A DNA stretch of 64,000 nt. Source: Oscillibacter sp. MSJ-31 (GTDB lineage Bacteria; Bacillota; Clostridia; Oscillospirales; Oscillospiraceae). The notes below the pieces were generated by a model, which ran no database searches, was not told where the DNA came from, and saw nothing but the letters and a program-made list of their open reading frames with translations. Positions within the stretch are counted from its first letter, which is position 1. Each line of letters begins with the position of its first letter. The DNA is taken from NCBI RefSeq assembly GCF_018918025.1, contig NZ_JAHLPT010000010.1:1-64000 (forward strand), read 5' to 3'. This document shows positions 11,191 to 19,393 of this stretch, piece by piece. The translations under genes were made by a program, and so were the position numbers.

Positions 11191-11724
11191 ATGCACGAGC
11201 AGGAGGTCCTGGCGCTTCTCCGCGCCGGAGACGAGCGCGGCGCGGAGGCGCTGCTGCGCCACTATGCGCCGCTGATGCGCTACATCATCGCACCCATCGT
11301 GCCGGACGCGCAGGACCGCGAGGAGTGCCTTTCCGACGCCGCGCTGCGCGTGTGGGAAAAATTCGGAACCTACGATCCCGCGCGCGGCTCGTGGACGGCG
11401 TGGCTCACGGCGCTCACGCGCAACACCGCGCTCAACCGCGCGCGGAAAAAGTCCGGCGGCAGCGAGGAGCTTTCGGGCGACCTGCCCTCCGCCGAGCCGA
11501 CGCCCGAGGAGCGGCTCTTGCAGCAGGAGCGCCGACAGGCGCTCGAGCGCGCGCTGACCGCGCTGCCGCAGCGGGACCGGCTGCTCTTTTACCGCAAGTA
11601 TTACTACCGCCAGTCCACCGCGCAGATCGCTGCGGAGCTGGGAACGACGGAGCGCGCCGTGGAGGGGCGGCTCTACCGCATCAAAAAGGCATTGCGCAAG
11701 GCGCTGGGAGGTGACGACGCATGA
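11191..11724 (+). CDS. ECF-family RNA polymerase sigma factor
   Basis: The 177-residue protein has sigma region 2 (residues about 8-80: HYAPLMRYIIAPIV, ECLSDAALRVWEKF, WTAWLTALTRNTALNRAR) and region 4 (about 120-170: ERALTALPQRDRLLFYRKYY, TAQIAAELGTTERAVEGRLY). The linker between them is short and acidic, as in ECF sigmas. The start follows GGGAGGTGGGCAG. It overlaps the next gene by four bases (ATGA), which is the standard arrangement of a sigma factor with its membrane regulator. The regulon cannot be read here; a TATGAT element at about 11153 may be its own promoter. Confidence 0.92.
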   Translation: MHEQEVLALLRAGDERGAEALLRHYAPLMRYIIAPIVPDAQDREECLSDAALRVWEKFGTYDPARGSWTAWLTALTRNTALNRARKKSGGSEELSGDLPSAEPTPEERLLQQERRQALERALTALPQRDRLLFYRKYYYRQSTAQIAAELGTTERAVEGRLYRIKKALRKALGGDDA

Positions 11725-13232
11725 ACGACCGCGAATTTGACGCTCTGCTCGAGTCCGCCGCGCCCGAGCTTCCGCCCGACGACGTCGCACGGGACGTCAC
11801 GCCGTGGCGCCGCGCGATCGGAAATATTCTCGGCGGCAGCGCTCTGTGCTCCATCACGCTCAACTTTTTCTGCCTGAACTATCTGCTGCCGACCATCGGC
11901 GTGATCCTGCAGCTGCTTGGCTTCCGTCCGCTGCGGCGGGAGAACCGCTGGTTCCGCGCGTGCTGGCTGCTCGCCGTGCTGCGCGCGGCGCTGTTCCTGC
12001 CCTGCATCGTTCTCAACGCGACGATCTATTCCAACGCCGTATACGCCTCCTCCGTGGGGACGGCGCTGACCTATGCCATGCTCGCGGTGCAGATGCTACT
12101 CTTCTTCTGCTTCTGGCAGGCATTGCGCACAATGCAGAAAAAGGCGGGGACAGGAGGGGGCGCCGCCCCTGCAGCCGCGCTGCTCATTTGGTATGCGGCG
12201 GTCCTCGCGCTGGCCTATGGCCAGTACAGCGGTCTGCTGCTCGGCCTTGCGATGCTCGGCTGCTATATTCTCATTCTGCGCAGCCTCTTCCGTCTCTCCC
12301 GTGAGATGGAGGAGAGCGGCTACGCGCTCACGCCCGCGCCGGTGCGTCTCTCGGACGAGACGCTGGTCAGGGTCATCGCGGCGCTGCTCGCCGCCGGCAT
12401 CGCCTGCGGCTATCTCTTCTTCGGCAGCTATCGCATGGACTGGCAGCCAAAGAGCGGCAGTCTCAGCGCCGAGGCTGTTGAAATTCGCGCGGAGCTGCTT
12501 GCCCTCGGCTATCCCAAGGACGCGCTGAACGACCTCAGCGAGGACGATCTGCTTGCCTGCCGGGGCGCGACGCTCGTCGTAGTGCACGAGGCGGATAAGC
12601 CGATGAACGGTGGCCGCGAGGTGCGCGAGGACTTCGGCAGCTCGACGCACATCTCGACCGTCTACGATGTCAGGGAGCTGCACTTCACCGACGTCGCCGT
12701 GCGGCTGCCCGGCGAAGCGGAGCGCTGGCGCGTCCTCCACCACTTCCGCTGGACGGAGGAGGTGAAATTCCGCGGAACGGAGCTCGTCCGCCTCTGGCCC
12801 GCCTACTATGAGGACGACAGTTGGCGTCCCGACGGCGGTGTGCCGACAGGCCGCGTGCTCTACGATGACGCGGAGGGGAATGCCTACGCCGCGCCCTGTG
12901 CCTCCCTTACCGTCGAACGCTACACGGTGACCAACTGGTTAGGATGGACCTATCACCTGGAGGATATTTCCGCCGAATTCTCCCTGCCCTCGCGCGGGAA
13001 AAATCGGCGCGGCTATGTCGCCTATAGCACCGAGGAGACAGACGGTGAGACGACCTTCCTCGCCTCGCGGAGCAACTACACGCATCAGGAGAGCCGCCTC
13101 CAGTACCCCGTCCGGACCGCGAAGGATTATAGCGGCTGGGGACACGGCCCCGTCTTCCGCCGCGCGCAGAGCGCCCTGCAGTTCTCCATACTGGACGACG
13201 GCAGCATCGACCTGTGGAACTATGAGCCATAA
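11721..13232 (+). CDS. Polytopic membrane protein coupled to the ECF sigma factor, putative anti-sigma/sensor
   Basis: The protein has 503 residues. A short cytoplasmic N-terminus (MNDREFDALLESAAPELPPDD) precedes about six membrane segments between residues 30 and 235. A soluble C-terminal domain of about 265 residues follows, most likely outside the membrane, with many Tyr and Trp residues. There is no zinc-finger anti-sigma motif. The four-base overlap with the sigma gene is the reason for proposing an anti-sigma or sensory role: the N-terminal tail resembles the start of many sigma-interacting membrane proteins (DREFDALLE...). The nature of the signal is unknown. A terminator lies two bases after the stop, so the pair forms a closed unit. 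Confidence 0.7.
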   Translation: MNDREFDALLESAAPELPPDDVARDVTPWRRAIGNILGGSALCSITLNFFCLNYLLPTIGVILQLLGFRPLRRENRWFRACWLLAVLRAALFLPCIVLNATIYSNAVYASSVGTALTYAMLAVQMLLFFCFWQALRTMQKKAGTGGGAAPAAALLIWYAAVLALAYGQYSGLLLGLAMLGCYILILRSLFRLSREMEESGYALTPAPVRLSDETLVRVIAALLAAGIACGYLFFGSYRMDWQPKSGSLSAEAVEIRAELLALGYPKDALNDLSEDDLLACRGATLVVVHEADKPMNGGREVREDFGSSTHISTVYDVRELHFTDVAVRLPGEAERWRVLHHFRWTEEVKFRGTELVRLWPAYYEDDSWRPDGGVPTGRVLYDDAEGNAYAAPCASLTVERYTVTNWLGWTYHLEDISAEFSLPSRGKNRRGYVAYSTEETDGETTFLASRSNYTHQESRLQYPVRTAKDYSGWGHGPVFRRAQSALQFSILDDGSIDLWNYEP

Positions 13233-13233
13233 G

Positions 13234-13265
13234 AAAAGCGGCTTGCAGCGATGCAAGCCGCTTTT
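13234..13265 (+). terminator. Intrinsic terminator of the sigma/membrane-protein operon
   Basis: AAAAGCGGCTTGC and GCAAGCCGCTTTT form a perfect 13-bp stem with a six-base loop and T-run. Confidence 0.88.
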
Positions 13266-13304
13266 CCTCTATGGGCAGGCAAATCGTGTGCTGCGCGAAA
13301 GGCG

Positions 13305-13332
13305 TTGCTTTTTCCCGCAGCTGTGGTATACT
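13305..13332 (+). promoter_or_regulatory. Extended -10 promoter of the HAD gene
   Basis: TTGCTT (13305-13310), a 16-bp spacer and TGG-TATACT (13324-13332) precede the start at 13370. The element GCTGTGGTATAMT recurs before the dus gene. Confidence 0.75.
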
Positions 13333-13369
13333 GGGGAGCGAAAAAGAAACCGGTAAGGAAGGGCCTCCC

Positions 13370-14212
13370 ATGCAGAAATTCGACCATGTGTTGCTCGCCA
13401 GCGACTTTGACAACACGCTCGTCTACACCCAGTCCGCGCTCGACAACGGCACCGACATCCCGCCCATGTGTCCGCGCAACCGCGAGGCGCTGGACTACTT
13501 CATCCAAAACGGCGGCCTGTTCGCCATCTCCACCGGCCGCGCGCTGCCCGCGTTCATGGACTACGCCAAGGACGTGCCGATGAGCGCGCCGTGCGTCATC
13601 GCCAACGGCGCGGCGATCTATGATTTCCGCACGAACGAATACCTCTACACCGCCTTCCTCGGCAAGGCCATCTACGACCACATGGCTGAGGTGCTCGCGC
13701 GGTTCCCGACGCTCGCTTTCGAGGTCTACCATGACGACTGCCGCATCCACGCGATGAATCCCAACCGCTACATCCGCAACCACGAGCATCTGACCCGCTC
13801 GCCCGTGCAGGTGGTGGAGCGCTTCGCCGACATTGATCTGCCCATCATCAAGATCCTTTTTGAAGAGGACTTTCCGGTGCTTGATGCCGTGCGGACCTTC
13901 ATCCTCTCGCGCCCGTGGGGGCAGGAGTACGAGCTCATCTACTCCAACGAGCATCTGCTCGAGCTGACCGCCGCCGGCGCGACCAAGGGCGGCATGATCC
14001 TGCGGCTCGCGTCGCTCCTCGGCGTGGCGCGCAAGGACATTTACTGCATCGGCGACCACAAAAATGATATTCCGATGCTGGAGGTCTCCGCCGTGCCCTT
14101 CGCGCCCGCGAACGCCATTCCCGCCGTACACGAGTTCGGCGCGCACATCGTCTCGCATTGCAGCGACGGCGCGGTGGCCGACGTGGTGGAGTATCTGGAT
14201 AAGATCTATTGA
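13370..14212 (+). CDS. Cof-type HAD-superfamily phosphatase
   Basis: The 280-residue protein belongs to the IIB (Cof/YbiV-like) branch of HAD hydrolases, which dephosphorylate sugar phosphates and other small molecules; the substrate cannot be told. Motif I is SDFDNTL with Asp12 and Asp14, motif II STGR near residue 47, the lysine of motif III is in TKGGM and motif IV is GDHKNDIPML. The start is the internal ATG preceded by AAGGAAGGG, because the upstream in-frame extension runs through the promoter. It is a single-gene unit, with a promoter at 13305 and a terminator at 14222. Confidence 0.9.
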   Translation: MQKFDHVLLASDFDNTLVYTQSALDNGTDIPPMCPRNREALDYFIQNGGLFAISTGRALPAFMDYAKDVPMSAPCVIANGAAIYDFRTNEYLYTAFLGKAIYDHMAEVLARFPTLAFEVYHDDCRIHAMNPNRYIRNHEHLTRSPVQVVERFADIDLPIIKILFEEDFPVLDAVRTFILSRPWGQEYELIYSNEHLLELTAAGATKGGMILRLASLLGVARKDIYCIGDHKNDIPMLEVSAVPFAPANAIPAVHEFGAHIVSHCSDGAVADVVEYLDKIY

Positions 14213-14221
14213 CCGATTTTC

Positions 14222-14260
14222 AAAGGGGGCTATTCTTACCGTAAGAATAGCCCCCTTTTG
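14222..14260 (+). terminator. Intrinsic terminator of the HAD gene
   Basis: AAAGGGGGCTATTCTTAC and GTAAGAATAGCCCCCTTTT form an 18-bp perfect stem. The stem core is strikingly similar to the hairpin after metG (52609-52645). Confidence 0.88.
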
Positions 14261-14435
14261 AGCCCCCAAGAAGCGCAAGGGCTGCGCCCTTGACCTGCCA
14301 TTGCGGGTCTTATTCATTTTGAAGCTGCACGCGCTGCGCAAAGGAGTGTGTGCAGCTTTTTTATCGGCTTTCGATCTGGTCTTCGTCTATGTCCGCTCAG
14401 CCGCTGCTGCGGCGATGCAAAACAGTCGTTCCGAA

Positions 14436-14885
14436 TTAGCCGAGCGTCAAATCATGCTCGGGATGGTTTTGGGTGCAACAATAGGTGATTTGATAAGCGA
14501 CCGGTTTGTTATTTTGATCCTCTACTCTTATACAGAAGTAACTTCCTGCTTGGAGTGTCACCTCTTGGTCATTTAAGAAATGGATCGTCTTTACATCGAA
14601 TAAAAATTTCTGGCCCGATCCTTCAACGGGAATTCCCTGTGTAAAACCCCAATATGGAACCTCTGTATTTGGACGGAGCGTTCCTGTCGTCAGATAATCC
14701 GCCTGTAACTCTGCATAGTACGCTCTCACGTTTGCCATATCTGCGGCGACCTTGGCCTTGTGCACCTGACCCTGGTAAACCGGAATGGCAATAGCCACCA
14801 GTACGGCGATAATGGCGACGACGATCAGCATCTCCATCAGGGTAAAGCCCTGTTTGTTCTTCATTTTCTTCCACAGTTTTCTCAT
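14436..14885 (-). CDS. Type IV prepilin-like protein (pseudopilin)
   Basis: The protein has 149 residues and starts with a short basic leader, then GFTLMEMLIVVAIIAVLVAI. This is the class III signal: cleavage after Gly by a prepilin peptidase, with Glu at mature position 5 and a hydrophobic helix. The globular part contains several Tyr and a Cys pair (YCC near residue 136). No pilus assembly gene (pilB, pilC, pilD) is near, so it is an orphan in this window. It could be a minor pilin of a type IV pilus or of a competence pseudopilus encoded elsewhere. An alternative start at 14864 would give the shorter leader MKNKQ. Confidence 0.85.
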   Translation of the reverse strand: MRKLWKKMKNKQGFTLMEMLIVVAIIAVLVAIAIPVYQGQVHKAKVAADMANVRAYYAELQADYLTTGTLRPNTEVPYWGFTQGIPVEGSGQKFLFDVKTIHFLNDQEVTLQAGSYFCIRVEDQNNKPVAYQITYCCTQNHPEHDLTLG

Positions 14886-14978
14886 GGCTCTGTTTCTCTC
14901 CTGTGCAGATAAATCAATGGTTGAACTAATCTTATACCACGATTTTCGGTAAAATGCAATCCCCCATTTGAGAAAAAA

Positions 14979-15013
14979 GAAAGCCGTCTGGAATCGGACG
15001 GCTTTCTTTTTAC
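14979..15013 (-). terminator. Intrinsic terminator of the EF-G-like gene, bidirectional
   Basis: GAAAGCCGTC and GACGGCTTTC form the stem, flanked by an A-run on one side and a T-run on the other, so it can end transcription in either direction. The stop of the EF-G-like gene is at 15024. Confidence 0.82.
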
Positions 15014-15023
15014 TTCGGGTGAA

Positions 15024-17087
15024 TTATTCCGCTTCCTGCATGGCCTTCGCGGCGGCGACGGCCTTCTCCTGCGCGTCGGCAGAGCACTGCTCATAGCGCA
15101 CGAAGTGCATGGTGAAGGAGCCGCGGGACTGGGTCATGGAGCGCAGGTCGATGGCGTAGCTCATCAGCTCGGCCTCGGGGCACTCGGCCTCGATGATCTG
15201 CTCACCGTCGCCGGTCGGGGTCATGCCCATGACGCGGCCGCGGCGCTTGTTGAGGTCGCCGAGGATATCGCCCATGTACTGATCGGGCACGGTGACCTTC
15301 AGCTCGCAGACGGGCTCGAGCAGAACGGGGGACGCCTCGGGCATCGCGGCCTTGTAGGCAAGGTTCGCGGCGGTCTTGAACGCGATTTCGGAGGAGTCGA
15401 CCGGGTGATAGGAGCCATCGTAGAGCACGCACTTGAGATTGACGACCGGATAGCCGGCGAGCGGGCCGTGGAGCACGGCTTCGCGCAGACCCTTTTCCAC
15501 GGCGGGGAAGAAGTTCTTGGGCACGCTGCCGCCGAACACTTCCTCGGCGAAGACCATCTCCTCGCTCTCCTCGTTGGGCTCGAAGCGGACCCAGACATCG
15601 CCGAACTGGCCGCTGCCGCCGGTCTGCTTCTTATGACGGCCCTGCTTCTGCACGGTCTTGCGGATCTTTTCACGGTAGGGCACGCGCGGGGTGTCGAGCT
15701 CGGCGTCCACGCCGAAGCGGGTCTTGAGCTTGCTCACGAGCACGTCGATCTGAATGTCGCCCGCGCCGGAGACGACCATCTGATGGGTCTCGGCGTTGTT
15801 GACGACGGTAAAGGTCGGGTCTTCCTCGTTCAGACGGTTGAGGCCGGTGCCGAGCTTTTCCTCCTGACCGCGGGTCTTGGGCGCGATGGCACGGGAGTAG
15901 CAGGGCTCGGCGTAGGGCATACCCGCCAGCTTGACGATGCTCTTCGGGTCGCAGAGGGTGTCGCCGGTCTTGACGCGGTCCATCTTGGCGATGGCGCCGA
16001 TGTCGCCGCAGCAGATCTCCTTGACCTCCTCGTTCTTCTTGCCCTTGAGGGTGTAGAGACGGCCGAGCTTTTCGGTGTTGCCGGTGGTGGTGTCGTAGAG
16101 GGACATATCGCCGGTGATCTTGCCGCGGACGACCTTGACCAGAGAGAACTTGCCGTACTGGTCGGAAACGGTCTTGAAGACGATGGCGGCGGTGGCGCCG
16201 TTTTCATCGTGAGCGACCTCAACGGCGTTGCCGTCGTCGTCCTGCGCGGCCTCGGCGGGCATATCGGTGGCGACGGGAACGAGATCAAGCACGGTCTGCA
16301 TCAGCATATCGACGCCGAGACCGGAGATGGCGCTGCCGCAGAGCACGGGAGCGACGCTGCCGTCGCGCACGCCGAGCTTGAGGCCCTTGGCGATCTCCTC
16401 GGCAGAGAGCTCCATGGTCTCGAAGAACTTTTCCATCAGCTCCTCATCGGCGCCGGCGGCGGCTTCCATCAGCTCGGCGCGCAGGGCCTCGACCTCGTCG
16501 GCGATGTCGGCGGGAATGGCGCACTCGGCAGCCTTGCCGCCCTTGACCTCATAGGCCTTGTTGTGCAGCAGGTCGACGATGCCGGTGACCTTCTTGCTGC
16601 CGTCGATGATGGGGGCGACGATGGGCGCGACAGCGGTGCCGAACTTGCCCTTGAGAGCGTCGAAGCAGGCGTTGTAGTCGCTGTTCTCCTCGTCGGTGCG
16701 GTTGATGAAGATCATGCGGGGCTTATTGCCGAGCATCTTCCAGGCGCGCTCCGCGCCGACGCTCAGGCCGTCCTTCGCGCCGCAGACCAGCACGGCGCAC
16801 TCGGCCGCGCGGATACCGGAGAGAACTTCGCCGGCGAAGTCAAAGTTGCCCGGAGTGTCGAGCACGTTGATCTTCACGTTCTTGTACTTCACAGGGGCGA
16901 CGGCGAGGGAGATGGAGATGTTTCTCTTGATCTCTTCCGCGTCGTAGTCGCAGGTGGTGTTGCCGTCGGTGACCTTGCCGAAGCGGTCGGTGCCGCCGGT
17001 CATGAACAGCATACTCTCAGCGAGGGTGGTCTTGCCGCTTCCGCCGTGGCCGAGCAGCACGATGTTGCGAATGTCTTTTGCACTCAT
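15024..17087 (-). CDS. Elongation factor G-like GTPase (EF-G paralogue)
   Basis: The 687-residue protein has the full EF-G domain order: GTPase domain (P-loop GHGGSGKTT at residues 13-21), domain II, domains III-V (ending with the RRGRVMGMTPTGDGEQ and RSMTQSRGSFTMHF segments typical of domain V). It differs from true EF-G: the switch II motif DTPGH reads DTPGN (Asn81), the NKxD motif reads NRTD, and the P-loop is GGSG instead of VDAG. It belongs to the EF-G-like family found next to canonical fusA in many Clostridia; its role in translocation or ribosome recycling is unproven. The gene has its own promoter (17148-17176) and terminator. Confidence 0.88.
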   Translation of the reverse strand: MSAKDIRNIVLLGHGGSGKTTLAESMLFMTGGTDRFGKVTDGNTTCDYDAEEIKRNISISLAVAPVKYKNVKINVLDTPGNFDFAGEVLSGIRAAECAVLVCGAKDGLSVGAERAWKMLGNKPRMIFINRTDEENSDYNACFDALKGKFGTAVAPIVAPIIDGSKKVTGIVDLLHNKAYEVKGGKAAECAIPADIADEVEALRAELMEAAAGADEELMEKFFETMELSAEEIAKGLKLGVRDGSVAPVLCGSAISGLGVDMLMQTVLDLVPVATDMPAEAAQDDDGNAVEVAHDENGATAAIVFKTVSDQYGKFSLVKVVRGKITGDMSLYDTTTGNTEKLGRLYTLKGKKNEEVKEICCGDIGAIAKMDRVKTGDTLCDPKSIVKLAGMPYAEPCYSRAIAPKTRGQEEKLGTGLNRLNEEDPTFTVVNNAETHQMVVSGAGDIQIDVLVSKLKTRFGVDAELDTPRVPYREKIRKTVQKQGRHKKQTGGSGQFGDVWVRFEPNEESEEMVFAEEVFGGSVPKNFFPAVEKGLREAVLHGPLAGYPVVNLKCVLYDGSYHPVDSSEIAFKTAANLAYKAAMPEASPVLLEPVCELKVTVPDQYMGDILGDLNKRRGRVMGMTPTGDGEQIIEAECPEAELMSYAIDLRSMTQSRGSFTMHFVRYEQCSADAQEKAVAAAKAMQEAE

Positions 17088-17147
17088 AGGGGTTCATGTC
17101 TCCTTCCAGATCGTAATTCCCTTGCGGGAAGTCACTTCAACAGCTCA

Positions 17148-17176
17148 ATTATATAATATTCTTTCCGTCAATACAA
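17148..17176 (-). promoter_or_regulatory. Promoter of the EF-G-like gene
   Basis: On the minus strand TTGTAT (17176-17171), a 17-bp spacer and TATAAT (17153-17148) lie about 60 bp before the start codon. Confidence 0.72.
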
Positions 17177-17221
17177 CTATTGTAATTTTAGAAGTTTGAT
17201 AGCCATTTTTGCTAAAAATGC

Positions 17222-19366
17222 TCAATAACGGTCCGCCCAGAAGCCCTCGATGAGCGCCGCAAGCGCCCAGAGGAGCAGATAGAGCAGCATCGAGACCGGT
17301 GTGAGCGCACTGTACGCGCCGACAAAGGTGAGGTAAAACGCCAGCAGCGCGGACACGGCGCTGCTCCCGAGCGAGAGCACGGCGGCCACGCGCACGGCGT
17401 GGACCAGACGCTTGCTGCCGACGGCAATCTCGGCGTAGGGCATCAGCCCCTCGCGGTAGAGCAGCGCATAGGGATGCTCGCCGTCCTTCTCCGAGAGCGC
17501 AAGGCGCGTGGAGATGGTGGGATAGACCGCGCGGGCATCGGTGCCGAACTTGCGCTTCAAAAGCGCGGGCGTGATGCTGCCGTCGCGCACGGCGAGCACG
17601 GGCGTGATGCGGCTGCGCTTGAGCGCGTGGAGCGCCCAGTCCACATTCTCTGCCGCCGTGTACTTGACGGCGAAAACGGCGATGAGCGTGCCGTCCACGG
17701 CGAGGAACGCGCCGGTCTTGAGGCTCAGGCCGCCGGGCATCGTGACGTGCATCTTGCGGCAGAAGGCGGCGGTGCCGAAGAGCACCGTTTCGCCGTGGAT
17801 AAGGCCGGAGACGCCGCCCTCCTCATAAAAGCTCAGATCGTCGAGCGGCTCGAGTCTTCCGCCCTCGCCCTCCAAAAGCGTGTCGAACAGGCGGCTCAGA
17901 CCGCTTTGCGAGGCGTGCGCCATCGTGGCGGCGTAGGAGATGACCTTGCCGCTCTCCTCGCCGTAGATCTTCAGCCCGTTCAGGCTGACCGTTCCCGGCG
18001 GGAACAGGTCGGTGTCGGTGAGGATGACGCAGTTGCTGCGGCGCAGGCGGTCCGCGCCGACATAGCCCGCCAGCGCGCTGCCGGACTTGACGAAGCGCTT
18101 CGTCAGCCGACGCAGCGGCAGAGAATAGCACAGCGGAAAGGCAAGCATATTGATCGCCGTGAGCAGCACGCCCCAGTTCCAGAGGAACAGCAGCCGCTCC
18201 CCACGCCGCAGCGTGGAGAGCACGGCAAATACGAGCGAGGCGGCAAGCAGCACGGGCAGCAGCACGCTCTGCCAGTGCGAGGCGGCGTCCTCACGCTGCG
18301 CGCAGCGCGAAAAGCCTTGCGCGCTGCCGCGGCGCTTGGCGGCTCCGCCCGTGGTGACGGTGACGAGATAGTCCGGCTCGCCGACCGCGGCGACGCGGAA
18401 GGTATCGTACATCGCGCCGAAGAGCAGCGCGCGCCCGAGCAGGGCGCAGCTCATGCCGAGCATGGCGACGGCGTGGAACGGGTCCGTGAGCGCGGCGCGC
18501 GCGGGCAGGAAAAAGTCGAGTGCCGTGTCCGCCAGCGTGACGGCGCAGGCGAGCGAGGAGAGCAGCTCATAGGTGACCGTCCTCGCGCGGAGCTGCTCGA
18601 AGGCATAAACGAACACATCGCGTCCGAGGACGCAGACAAGAAGCTCGGCAATGAAAAACGGCAGGCAGCTGAGCAGCCTTTCCTCGGCGAACAGCGCAGG
18701 CATGACGCCGAAATGGTCGAGCAGCAGCGCGAGCCACGAGAGCGCGGTGACGAGCAGCGCAGCCTGCGCGCTGCGCAGGCCCATGCGCGCATCGTCGCGG
18801 TAGTCGGCAGCCAGCTCGCCCGCGTCCGGCTCGGGGGTGTCGTCCCGCTCGCCGAAATCCTCGGTGAAGAAGTCCTCGGGCTCGTCCGGCTCCTCGGGCT
18901 GCGGCTCCTCCCCGGACTCGTCGGAATAAAGCCGTTCGGTGTCGCGCAGCCTTCTGCGCGAGAAAAGCCCCCGGCGCTTCGGCGGCAGAAGCTCGACCGG
19001 CTCCCCCGCTTCCCCCTCGTCGAGCACGGACTGCACGGTGCTCTCGAGCACCTCCTGCAGGCTCACGGTGTCCTGCGCGGGCGTGGTGGACGATGCCTCG
19101 TCCGGCGGCGCGGACGGCTGCGGCTCCGGCGGCTCTGCGGCGGGCGCGGCGGTTTTTCCGATCCGCACGGCGGGCCGCGGCTCGGGCAGCCCGACGTCCT
19201 CCGGCTCTGCGGCGGCTTCGGCGCCGTCCTCCCGGGAGCCGAACTCCGCCAGAATGCTCTCGAGCGTCAGGTCCGCGTCGTCCGACGCGCTGCGGGCCGC
19301 GCCGCGCAGCAAAAGCTCGGACTCGGCGAGCGTTTGTTCAAATTCTTGATCCTTTTTGTGATCCAT
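17222..19366 (-). CDS. P-type-ATPase-like pseudoenzyme with an acidic disordered N-terminus
   Basis: The 714-residue protein starts with about 195 residues of acidic, Pro- and Ala-rich sequence. Four membrane segments follow (about 200-320), then two (about 365-415), a soluble domain (about 445-650) and two more (about 655-705). The soluble domain follows a P-type ATPase: CVILTDTDLFPPG (Asp451) stands where DKTGTLT belongs, VLFGTAAFCRKM matches the nucleotide-domain end, AFLAVDGTLIAVFAV matches the P-domain return, and LAVRDGS replaces the TGD loop. A GDGxNDxP motif is absent. ATP-driven transport is therefore unlikely. It lies 27 bp downstream of rlmB and is probably co-transcribed with it. 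Confidence 0.68.
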   Translation of the reverse strand: MDHKKDQEFEQTLAESELLLRGAARSASDDADLTLESILAEFGSREDGAEAAAEPEDVGLPEPRPAVRIGKTAAPAAEPPEPQPSAPPDEASSTTPAQDTVSLQEVLESTVQSVLDEGEAGEPVELLPPKRRGLFSRRRLRDTERLYSDESGEEPQPEEPDEPEDFFTEDFGERDDTPEPDAGELAADYRDDARMGLRSAQAALLVTALSWLALLLDHFGVMPALFAEERLLSCLPFFIAELLVCVLGRDVFVYAFEQLRARTVTYELLSSLACAVTLADTALDFFLPARAALTDPFHAVAMLGMSCALLGRALLFGAMYDTFRVAAVGEPDYLVTVTTGGAAKRRGSAQGFSRCAQREDAASHWQSVLLPVLLAASLVFAVLSTLRRGERLLFLWNWGVLLTAINMLAFPLCYSLPLRRLTKRFVKSGSALAGYVGADRLRRSNCVILTDTDLFPPGTVSLNGLKIYGEESGKVISYAATMAHASQSGLSRLFDTLLEGEGGRLEPLDDLSFYEEGGVSGLIHGETVLFGTAAFCRKMHVTMPGGLSLKTGAFLAVDGTLIAVFAVKYTAAENVDWALHALKRSRITPVLAVRDGSITPALLKRKFGTDARAVYPTISTRLALSEKDGEHPYALLYREGLMPYAEIAVGSKRLVHAVRVAAVLSLGSSAVSALLAFYLTFVGAYSALTPVSMLLYLLLWALAALIEGFWADRY

Positions 19367-19393
19367 GGAAGACCTCGTGAATGGCGGCGCGCG

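Noticed and set aside
15105-17156. Long open frame opposite the EF-G-like gene
   Set aside because: Antisense shadow rich in His, Gly, Asp and Val; no family features and no start signal.
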